From Megalonaias nervosa (lineage: Eukaryota > Mollusca > Bivalvia > Unionida > Unionidae): 64,000 nt of DNA. The stretch is taken from assembly GCA_016617855.1 (NCBI GenBank), contig JAECUM010003646.1, positions 115,109 through 179,108 on the forward strand. The letters run 5' to 3'. The first letter of the stretch is position 1, and every line of letters starts with the position of its first letter. Under the pieces are notes generated by a model that saw only the letters and a program-made list of their open reading frames with translations, ran no database searches and had not been told where the DNA came from. Positions 13,201-24,600 of the stretch are shown one piece after another. A program made the translations under genes and the position numbers.

Positions 13201-16200
13201 TAGGATTTCTGACCAGTCTCTTCAGAAATTTGATTTCTAATAGTTGTGCCAAATTGAGATTTGGAAGTACTCATATGAGACTAAGATGTGTTTTTTTAAA
13301 CCAAAAAAACTACTGAGAGGAAGATTTATTAATAAAATAAACTTTGTAGGTCAAGAAATAATTATAATAAACATTTTCCAAAGTTTCTACCTTGTGCTCA
13401 TCAAGGTAGGTCTTGACATCACTATGGATGCAATTCTTGAATCCTTCAACTAATATGAGCTGTCTTTTGTAATCTAGATCAACCTTCTTGGCTGAACACC
13501 ACATATCAAACAGTTGTTTCTTTTCCCTTGCAAATTCAATACAGGTTTGTCCAAATTCTTTTCTACAATTCCTAAACCTTTGTCACGGCTTTGGTACCAG
13601 CTCATAACCCTTCAAGAAACATTCCTTAACCACATTATAATCAGCACTTTGTTGTACTGACAGTGAAGTGTATACTTCATGAGCTCAGCCAATAAGTACA
13701 CATTGTAATAATAAAGTCCAATGTTCTCTTTTTCATTTCAAGTTTACAGCAATTTTCTCAAAGTGAGGAAAGTATTTATCTGCTTCTTTTTTCTTTAAGA
13801 TGAGGTACTAATGCAATATTTCTGGTAACATCAAAACCTTAACTGGTGTGTAAAGGGGTGGGGTATGGGGTGTTTTATGCATGTCAGTTCTAAATCTTTT
13901 AATCTATATTGCATATACCTTCCTTCTCTCTTCTTTTTCTCTCTGCCTCTCACTTTCCTCTCTACATTTGTATTTCTCTTCTTTTACTCTCTGCCTCTCC
14001 CTTTCCTCTCTATATTTGTATTTCTCTTCTTTTCTTTCTGCCTCTCCATTTCCTCTCTACTTCTGTATTTCTTTTCTTTTTCTCTCTGCCTCTTCCTTTC
14101 CACTCTACACTGGTATTTCTCTTCTTTTTCTCTCTGCCTCTTCCTTTTCTCTATACATTTGTATTTCTCTCGTTTTTCTTTCTGCCTCTCCCTTTCCTCT
14201 CTACATTGGTATTTCTCTTCTTTTTCTCTCTGCCTCTCCCTTTCCTCTCTACATTTGTATTTATCTCCTTTTGCTCTCTGCCTTGCCCTTTCCTCTCCAC
14301 ATTTGTATTTATCTCCTTTTGCTCTCTGCCTTGCCCTTTCTGCTCTACATTTGTATGTCTCTTCTCTTGATGTCTTTGTATTCTCTTTTCTCTCTCTGCA
14401 TTGCATTTGTTCCTCCTCTTTCTCTTCTGAATTTATATCTCCATCTTTCTTTCTGAAGCTGAAGCTTTGTTAATTCCATCTGGGTTGGTTTCAACCGTAA
14501 GGCCTTTAATTTTTGATCAAAACCAGAGGCAGACTTAGTATTCAAAGCCAAAGCACTATCATCCAAAATTTGATTTCCTACACAATACTGAATCAAAATA
14601 GTCTTTATCTAGTTTTGTAGAAGATGCTTTTGCTTCAGAAAGACAATAATGTTTGGCAAGCTCAGCAACTTATCCTTTTTCAAAGATTCTAACCCACTCA
14701 TGTTCTTACAGTCAATTGTAACCAGAACAGAATATCACCCATACAAGTTCTTACCATCATAAATAATAACCAGATAAGAATATCACCCATACCAATTCAT
14801 ACCATCATCAATTACAACCAGAAAACAATACCACCCATACCAATTCTAACCATCATCAATTAAAACCAGAAAATAATACTACCCATACCAATTCTCACCA
14901 TCATCAATTAAAACCAGAAAACAATACCACTCATACCAATTCTTACCATCATCAATTACAACCAGAAAACAATACCACCCATACAAGTTCTTACCATCAT
15001 CAATTACAACCAGAAAACAATACCACCCATACCAATTCTTACCATCATCGATTACAACCAGAAAACAATACCACCCATACCAATTCTTACCATCAACAAT
15101 TACAACCAGAAATACCACCCATACCAATTCTTACCATCATCAATTAAACCAGAAAACAATACCACCCATATCAATTCTTACCATCACCAATAACCAGAAA
15201 ACAATAGCACCCATACCAATTCTTACCATCGTCAATTATAACCAGGAAACAATATCATCCATGCAAGTGCCAGTAAAGAATATCATCCATTCCTGTTCTA
15301 ACCAGTCAATAATTGCCACTAAAGAATATCACCCATACAAGTTCTTACTATTGTCAATTACAACCAGAACAAATACTGCTCATACCCATTCCTTCTATTA
15401 GTTGCAGCCAAAATATAATACCACATCAGCCAGTATTTGCCAAATGAATCTTCATCTGAAAATGAACCATGTTGGGAGTATGGCATATGGGTTTTCTAGG
15501 TCGCCCGTAATTCAAACAAGTTTTTGTAAAACTTCCTTGATGAATGCAAAGTAAAACTATCACAGAATAATTGTTCCAGAGCCCAATGTACCAAATTTAG
15601 TCTAACAATCATTCATATCAAACTGAAGTACCCAGATGTATAAACAGTTGCCAGACTAACAAGATCTATGTCATGGCAAGCACCGTGAGAACTCTACTGG
15701 TGACACAACTTTTACTGCAGCAAGAATGATATAGGTTAATAGTTCAATTAATATTTTATATTGTGCATGACTCTGAACTAATTTGCAGGAGTTCTCACAA
15801 ATCACAGCTTTCCAAGTGTGAAAATTCTAACAACTGTACGAGACTGGTGCACTCACAAGCCCTGGCACCATCTCTGCAATTGTAACCAGAGAATATCACC
15901 CATAACCATTCTAACCATCATCATGTTTAACCAGAAAAGAATATCACTGAAATCCATGCTCACAATCCTAAATTGTCACCTGAAGAAGAATATCACTGAA
16001 ACCCATGCTCACAATCCTCAATTGTCACTTGAAAAGAACATCACCCACACCCATTCTTACAGTCATCAATTGAAAACAGAAGTGAATATCAACTATATAC
16101 ATTCTTTATATCCAATTCTAACCAGAAAAGAACATCACCCATACCTGTTTTTACCATATTCAACTGTGATAAAAACTACCATATTTACTGTATATGTTGG

Positions 16201-19200
16201 GACACCGTATTTGTTGGCACACCATAAATTAATTCTGAAAGGAAGTTTTTTTGCACTGTATGTTCTGGGACACATTGTTTTTTCAAGTCATAGGTTGTGC
16301 GACACCTTTTAAATCATTTGAAAATTACATGTCAGAAAATACACTCCAACTCTAATTTTATTTAAAAAAAATATAAAACTGTACTCTTTATTCCACTGTA
16401 GCATCATCTCACCAACAACCCTTCTCCTGCTCATGTATTCTTTTGGTGCATGAATATTTATTAGCTTCTCATACCATGAAAAATTATCGTTAAAGGCAAC
16501 ACATCACCTGAAGCGGAAACTGCAAAGACTAAAGTCAGATTTTTTAAAATCTGCACCAGTTGTGCTAGTTCTCACACTTTTGACCCCCATCTTATCATCA
16601 GTCCGTCCAGGAATGAGATCAAATACACTAGAATTTCATCCACGTTAATGATCATATTGTTGGCAAATTCATCTGCTTCTCTTCCGGCCTTCACAAATTC
16701 ATTAACTGATTTTATTTTCTCCAAATCGTCTGGGTGACGCTGGGTTGTTGATGTCCATGCACAAAGCACTATGTTGTGTCACTTTAAAAACTGTTCCAGT
16801 GTTTCAATTTATTTTTAAACTTCCCATGACAAGGAACCAAAGTTAACTTCCATATCTCGGCCATCTTTGTACGGTCCAAAAAAAACATAATCGGCACACT
16901 TAAAAGAATCCAAAGTCAGCATCTGAGGTTGGCTTGCTTTGCAATAAAATAACCTCTGTATACAAACGGCTTCAAAGTATCCAAAGTCGGCTTCCTTTGT
17001 AATACAAATAACCTTTGTCGTTGATGTCATGTCAACAAGTTCAAACAATGAGTCCACTGCTTGCTGCCAGTTGTGTTTATTCACCACCCAGGCTTCTATG
17101 TCCTTGGCATCTGTAGTTATAATTAATACAAACGGGTACTAATGTTTGTGGGTAAATAGTAAACACAGCAATAACTTGCTTTAATGATACTTTTTGTAAC
17201 CCATGCTAGCAAAAAGACTGTCACTTGCACTGAAGTGAATTTATTTTCAAATGATTTTTATCTGCACCCTGGATATATTTCAAGCCTGGTTATTGTGCAC
17301 CTAACACCATGTCATGCGTGAATGGAAGCTGTCTTCAAGATATTGGTTGATTATTTCCCTCTTGTTTGCGATTTTGTTCGATCCAGTTTTCAGTCAGATA
17401 ACATATTCAAACCTTTGAGCACAACCAAATACGATTTGTTTCTCAATGTTCATGTCAATGAACAATGTGTCATGTGTTATCGAACGTAAGCGATACATGC
17501 TACAGAATGGAAGCCTACACTACATATATGGAGTTTGTAGATATATTTTATTCTTTAATGCTTATGATGAAAAAAGGAATAAATGATAACAATACAAGGT
17601 TAGTTTCTTTCTGTTTATTATCAAATAAGCGTTCTGTTTTATCTGTTTTATTGCAATGTGCAGTGGGGGGGGGGGCATAAATTCAATTTATTTTGTTTCT
17701 TTAGTCTTGGGAATTATGACCTAGGTGAAAAAAAAGCTTCACTGTAAGTTCTGGGACAGGAAAAAAAATAATTATTTTATCATATCCCAACATATATGGT
17801 AAATATGATATCACCAAAACAGGTTCTTATCATCATCAATTCTAACCAGAAAAAAATATCACCCATACCCACTTTACCATCGTCGATTGTAACCAAGGAG
17901 ACTACCGTATTTCATGTTATTTTTCACACATGAAAAAATAATTATTGATTTCAGTGTATGAAAAATTATATGTAAAATAAATAATTATCATTTTGTGGTA
18001 CTGACTGTGTAGCCGAACAAGTTTTACGAATCACACACTACTCAACAACCCAACGGTAAAAAAACGTACAAAATAAACATATATTTTCTGTCTCATTCTG
18101 CTCTCAACTCAAGAATCCAATTACAATAAAAATAAAAGTATTCAAAAAGAATTTCGTTTTATTTTTAGAGAGAGAGAGAGAGTGAGAGCATAATGTCTCA
18201 GTGTGCAAGCTCATCTGCATTTATAGCACACTTCTTTGTAGCTGTTATGTTGTGTAATGTTGGCAAATGATTTAGATGGCCTGAACATGTATGGGTATTA
18301 TTTACTGGTAAACTGTATGCCATGATTAGATCAACATGTAGGTCTCTGCTTTTTATTTCTTTTTCTGTCCACTGTCAGAAAAAAGAAAAAAGCTGAGAAA
18401 TACTTATAGGTTTATGCAACGATCTAAGTCCACATTGTCAAGAACTAAGTGCAGCTTGTATTCTTACAGCAACAACTTCATTTTCAAATTACAATAAAAA
18501 TATAAAGAACTTAAAAGCATGTTTCAGTTAATGCATGTGTGTGTATATGTGTGTGTGAGATCTGCCAACCCTAAAGAGACATTCTCAGTAAGTCAGTCGA
18601 AATTTTTCAGTAAGTTGGACCAATTTTCAATAAGGTGTAAAAACTATTAAGTGCTAGCAACAAGTAAAATTTTAATAACCGTTACAGTTTATATCCATGT
18701 TGTAACTTACAATTTATAGCTACTGATGTGACTGGTACATGGTACTTTTGCACTTTCTAAGAAACTTCTGGTCAAACTCCATTTTGAAGCATTCTCCCCC
18801 CTTCACTTTCATGACTAGTATTGCTTCCAAGGTATCAACTGACATAGATGATCTCGATTTTGAGTGGTTTTTTGCAACAAATGAGAATACCCTCTCACAA
18901 CCTGCATTTGAATGAGGAACAATAAGTACATTCTTCATGATGCTGGACAACAATTTGAATTTGAACTGGCCATTAGCATCCTTGAGTTTACTAATAAGAT
19001 CCCATTGCTTGTCAACTTGTTTAGTGTTTAAGATCTCAGGATTCAATTCATCTACTTTGTAATTCAAAAACTCTGCTTCCAAGTTATCTCACCAGTTGGT
19101 TTCTTTGGGTTCCATACACATAAATCTTGATGGGAAATACATCACACTGCTAATATCACTCATCATCCTTTTTGACACATCAGCAACTGCACTGTTTCAG

Positions 19201-21640
19201 AAGTTCATTATTCAAGGGAAACCTCTTAACAATGTAATCACAAACAGTTGTGTAATAGTCCCTTACATCCTTATAGAATTGACAAAGGCTACTTTCATAC
19301 AGCTTCCTTTCAGCCAAGTATTTTCTTGTTTCTGAACCTACTGTATCATCTGACTTTTGTTTCTTACAGTCATGATAATCGATATCAGTAAGATCCTTGG
19401 CTTGTGAAATTTCTGTAGCCTTTACAAATCTGATCAGCAACTGCTTTAATAATTCAAGCATGTTTTCTCTAAATTTGTGGATCATAGGCTCCTCCTGTTG
19501 CATGATTAAGCTGTACTTGTTAAATAATGGAATTATGTGTCTAGAAATAAGCAATAAATCTTTGCCCTCCGGGACTGCAAAGCCTTACACACACTCATAG
19601 CCTTTTCCTCTCTGTAACTGATTTTTTTTACTGTCTTTCCAGTCATTTCTAACCAATGGTGTCTGACATCTAGACAGAGCCTTTTTATCTGATTTCTGTG
19701 ATATAGCTTTCTCTAAGGAACCTATCTTGGGTTTTATTTTCTCAGTCTTTCCTGCTGAGGCAGACTTGAGGGTAGTACTGCCTGACTTCTAGATTTATCA
19801 CAGTTCAAAGCTTTACTGCATGTACCTGCACTGTCGTTATTTCCTTCTTTATTACTAGATACATGTGGAACTTTATCCTTGGAACTAGACACCTTCTCTG
19901 ACATCCTACTTTTGGATTTAGCTCTTTTGCCTTTAACCTCTTGTTTCTTGGTTTCTTTACCAAAATATATTTGTAAGGGTTCCCACTGTTCCAACAGTCT
20001 CTTTATACCTTCACCAAGAGACAACCATCGTGTTACACAATGCTTCAATATTTTTCTCTGCTCTTTCCCACAAAGAGTCTGAAGATCTTTCAGTTCCATT
20101 TGTCTATTCACACTTTTATCCAAATAACATATGTCCACTAATAAGTCATCAAAACTAATAGGCAGCATATCAGCCCCCTTTTTAGCTGCTAAATGTATCA
20201 AATGGCATGAACATCCACTTAGATACACTGAGGGATTCACCATAGTTATATGTCCAAATACACCTTTACTGCAACCTGTCATCACTGAAGCATTATCTGA
20301 TTCAAAGGCAATACAGTTATTCCAACTTACGTTTCTCTTTTTCAAATCCTCATCCAATAATGTGAAAATATTTTCCCCAGTAGAGGCTCCATCACATGTT
20401 GGAACTGACAAAAGTGCTTCAGTTACAACCCTGTCTGTGTTACCAAAATATCTAACAACAACTGGGTACAGCTTCTCAGAATCATTGCTACCATCGGTTG
20501 CTATACTGAAAGGTTGGGATGATTTTTGTTGTTGTTGTTGTTGTGGGGCTTAACGCCATTTTTCAGCACACAATAGGCTATACATGGCGGCCAGTATTAA
20601 TGGTGGAGGAAGAAACCGGGAAATCCCGGAAAGAACCACTGACGCACGAGAAGCTACTGACAAACTTTCTCACATATCCACATTCGCCGAATCCTAGACT
20701 GGAACCCACGCAGACAGAGGTGAGATGGCAGTGATCTGTAACGAAGAGCGCTTTAGACCACTCTGCCACTCAGGGCCCCCAGTTGGGATGAAATATTGTT
20801 AACAATGCCTTCATGTATTGACTTGCATTGTTGTAATACAATAGCAGTAGTTTTCGTTCTGCCCCACTGATAACTATTTGCTACTGACAATTTGGGAAAC
20901 ATGCACTTGAATAGTTTAGAAGCATGGTCAGATGCAGCAATTGCAACGTTATGCTCAACCAAACAGTTTGTAAAATATACTTCGGCCTTAATGACCTCCA
21001 ATTCAGTTTCTGGCACTACAGATCCAAATCCCATAGAGGTCAGAGACTTACAACTTGATTTCATTGCAACGTATTCTGTATGTTTTTTGGAATTCACGTG
21101 GCGGCGACAGTCATCTTGCCCACAGTGGGAAATGTTCAAGTCAGCACGACATAACGTGCAATAAATGTAATGGTCACCTTTTTTAACTTTATTCTAAGCA
21201 TGACCAAGTATCTGAGTAATCTCTTTTATACTTTTGCAACCACTGTTTCAACTTTTTAGGAGGCTGGTTGTCCTCTCCACTTTTTGATGCATTTTCGTTT
21301 GGAAGACATTTTCAGATGACCGGATGACAAAACGAAAAAAGAAATCTAGATCAGATGCATGCTTCTCACAAACAAAATAGGCTGGTTTAAAGCATCTGAG
21401 GTAACAATGTATAGTTAGTCTGGTTCCCTACCAAAATCCACTCAGTCTAAGATGAAACTCCGAATCCGAACACGGAGTCTAATACAAAAAGCCGGATCTG
21501 GAATGAACCAGTACAAAAAATATCCGGAACAGAAAAAAAACGATCATATTTCCGTACTTTTTGTTATCATTCCGTAAGTCCGTAATTTTAGTGTTTTTTT
21601 TCATAAGACTTACGGCAAAATTGTAAGAGTTGGCAGGTCT

Positions 21641-21673
<33 letters not shown>

Positions 21674-24600
21674 AATGTTGTCAGTGTACAAGACCTTATT
21701 TATTCAGGGCAGTTTTAAAGTGTAGCTTTTGCAAAGAGAAAAAAGACTATTTCCTGTTACCTGACAATTGTGATAATCCTCATAAACATCACCAAATCAA
21801 CAATTCATTCTTGTTTTAATCACGATATACATTGTTACAATAACCACATTGCCATGCAGTGTTATTTACACGCTAATTAAATATGCTTTGAGCTTTGGTT
21901 ATTCCAGCTGAAACCAGATAGAGGGCAAGATGCGACAAGAGGTCAAATCAGCAAGGTTGCCAGTAGGAAAATGAGGCTCTCTTTAGGGAAATGAAAATCT
22001 GTCAATGTGCTTGTGACATTTTCCATTGTCATTGTCCATACAGCAGACGTAAAGACCAGCGATCATAAACATTACTTGTTATTCGAACTCGCCAATAAAG
22101 ATAACAATAGAGGGGTATATAGAAGAATAGATTTGTAACAAAATGTTAATTATATCCAAGTCAAAACAGTACAAGCACTTAAAAGACTGCATATGTATGA
22201 ATCGATTTAACTGAGTCCGTGACTTTCAAAATGACGATAGAAAATGACATGGTTTTTATAATTCATAAGACTAGTTATCACTGGTCTGTGGTCTTCACTT
22301 TAGCATGTACTCAGATATAATTTTTGTTGGATAAGAAAATATCACAGGACTTCTGAACTCATTTTAAAACGCATGTGGTGTTTTGTTACGGTGAGGGACT
22401 TAATAAGAACTAATTAATGATAATTAAGGATTATGTTCTGTGAAGGCCTTTGTCCAGTTGTTAATAACACCAGTAGATACTGTAATGACAATATGAAAGC
22501 CTATGCATCAATCATTGTATTTTCTCAGTAACAATTTGTTATTAATTTTTAAAAAAAAAAACAACAAAATGGCTATACGGTATCTTCGATCTTTTTTGCA
22601 AACGTAAATCTTCTTAGTAGAAATGTTATGTCCGATAATTTAAAGGATTTTTCGAAAAATGCAAAGTGATATGGATTAAAAAATATGATACATTTAAATA
22701 ATTATTAGTTTGATTACTCGACTGTGTATGAAAAATTAAAGGGTACAAAAAAATGCATGAAATACAGTAGCACCCATACCCATTCTTAACACTATCAATT
22801 CTAACCAGAAGAGACTACCACCCATACCCATCCTTACCATCACTGATCGTAACCAAGACTACCACCCATACCCATCCTTACCATCACTGATTGTAACCAA
22901 GACTACCACCCATACCTATCCTTACCATCACTGATCGTAACCAAGACTACCACCCATACCCATCCTTACCATTATCAATTCTATTCAGAAAATACTACCA
23001 TCCATACCAATTCTTACCATCATCAATCGTAACCAGAAAAATTACCACCCATACCCATTCTTACCATCATCAATTTAACCATGAAGACTATCACCCATAT
23101 CAATTCTTACCTTTATCAACTGTAACCAGGAAGACTGCCACCAATACCAATACCAATTCTTAACACAATCAATTAAAACCAGGAAGACTACCGCCCATAC
23201 CCATTATTACTATCATCGAATGTAACCAGGAAAATTACCACCCATACCCATTCTTACCATCATCAATTGTAACCAGGAAGACTTTTTCAATGATGTTATT
23301 AATCTGAAGCTTTTCCTTGGCAAGTGTTTTTAAGTCAACTGCTTCAGATATTACAGAATGCTCTTCCTTTTCCTGCTCTTTGCTGTCATCCTTCTCAGCT
23401 GTGTCTGATATATGTAATTCTAGTAAAATCCCTGTAATGATAAAAACTGTTTTAGCTGTACTGTTCTTACTGTATCGCCTTTAGTTGTACTATACTTATT
23501 GTATTGCCTTCAGTTGTAATGTATTTACTTTAGTTGTACTGTGCTTATTACATTGCCATTAGTTGCACTGTACTTATTATATTACCTTTAGTTGTACTGA
23601 TTGTGATGCCTTTAACTGTACTGTAATTATTGTAATGCCTTTCGTTATACTATTCTTTTTCTAATGCTTTTTGCTGTAATGTACTTCTAATGCAGTTGTT
23701 CCCAACCTCTTTTGGTCACAACCCTAGAAAATATTTGGTCTGAGTCTCATGAACCATTTCTGCATTTTGGTAAGTTTGCACTCTTCAAACAAAATCCTGG
23801 CTATGCTTTGCAATCCTCCGAATGATCTCGCAACCCTGATTTGGGCTGCAACCTGATGGCTGGGAACCAGTGTTCTAAAGCCTTTTATCTTATTGAAGTA
23901 TACTCAAACACAATCAAGTGGTTGAGTATTTTATAGTCTGTTGTGCTCGATTTCAGTTGGTTGAAGAGCAATGATAGCAGAGAAAGGCCGAGTCAGTTAA
24001 CATGCAGTCACTTTTCTTTAATAAAAAAAATATGGTTAATCATATTTAGGCAAATGTTAAGTACATGTATATTTAATTTTAACGTTTGTTTGACTGTTGT
24101 CCATGATTGAGGGCTGTTGATAGAGTTTTTGCATATCTGTCATTTGTCATGATTGCAATTAAGGGTTGTGGATAGATTTTGCCTACCTGAATTCAAGGCC
24201 TAACCTTCTTTATGAGTTAGTGGAATTTTGCATTAGAATTCCAGAAAACTACTGTGTCATAGGTTAAGTTGGGATTTGTATATATAGGGATTGATAAACA
24301 AATTATTCATTCCCGTTTTAAGATCAGTTTGTGGAATAATTTACAGCTGTGTTCAGGTGCACTGTGCAAGGTATTATTTATTTAAATTATTCATTGGAAT
24401 TGTAAAGTGCTCACTGACATTTTGGACTAAAATACTACTTTGACATTATTAAGAATTCATTCAAAGACATTCTCAATTGTATTATTGTGGCACATCAGGA
24501 CATTCAAGACTATTGGAATTCATTCTGAACATGTTACACTTTCAGACTTGTGACGACATTCAGGATTATTTGGAATTTAATTCATAATAATGTAAGTGTC

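Larger units (their letters stand above)
11400..14703 (-). mobile_element. Gmr1-like Ty3/Gypsy retrotransposon remnant, copy A
   Basis: On the minus strand the order is gag start (14703), a charged repeat-rich gag region, zinc knuckle (13188-13147), protease-type segment (about 12900-12580), spacer (12519-12205) and integrase (12130 down to about 11440). Only about 75 bases separate the spacer from the integrase zinc-binding region, so no reverse transcriptase lies between protease and integrase. That is the unusual order of Gmr1-like Gypsy elements (integrase ahead of reverse transcriptase). Frameshifts and stops break every frame, and a SINE has inserted in the integrase. It is dead, and truncated before any reverse transcriptase. 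Confidence 0.8.
18559..21640 (-). mobile_element. hAT-family transposon, about 3.1 kb
   Basis: Inverted ends AGATCTGCCAACCCT (left) and, reverse-complemented, AGACCTGCCAACTCT (right). It lies within a GT-rich microsatellite, with GTGTGTGAG-like sequence on both sides. It contains a single disrupted transposase with an N-terminal zinc finger and C-terminal hAT dimerisation region on the minus strand. An internally deleted relative lies at 25041-25821. Its transposase is split by a SINE at 20523-20781. Confidence 0.85.
17905..22767. mobile_element. 4.9-kb TIR element containing a nested hAT
   Basis: Left end CCGTATTTCATGTTATTTTT and right end, reverse-complemented, CTGTATTTCATGCATTTTTT, each bordered by TA (17903-17904 and 22768-22769). 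Both ends also contain a GTGTATGAAAAATTA stretch further in. Satellite sequence outside the ends rejoins to a normal unit if the element is removed. No transposase of its own is visible, so it is probably a non-autonomous TA-target element that later received the hAT. Confidence 0.72.

Noticed and set aside
13865..14473. Three overlapping plus-strand frames of 150-200 codons, Ser/Leu/Phe-rich
   Set aside because: They are shadows of the pyrimidine-rich strand of the gag 48-bp repeat; the meaningful reading is the charged minus-strand gag repeat.
14879..15127. 82-codon minus-strand frame with regular Trp/Tyr repeats
   Set aside because: It is the 48-bp UBE4A exon-tail satellite read through; the open frame follows from the unit length.
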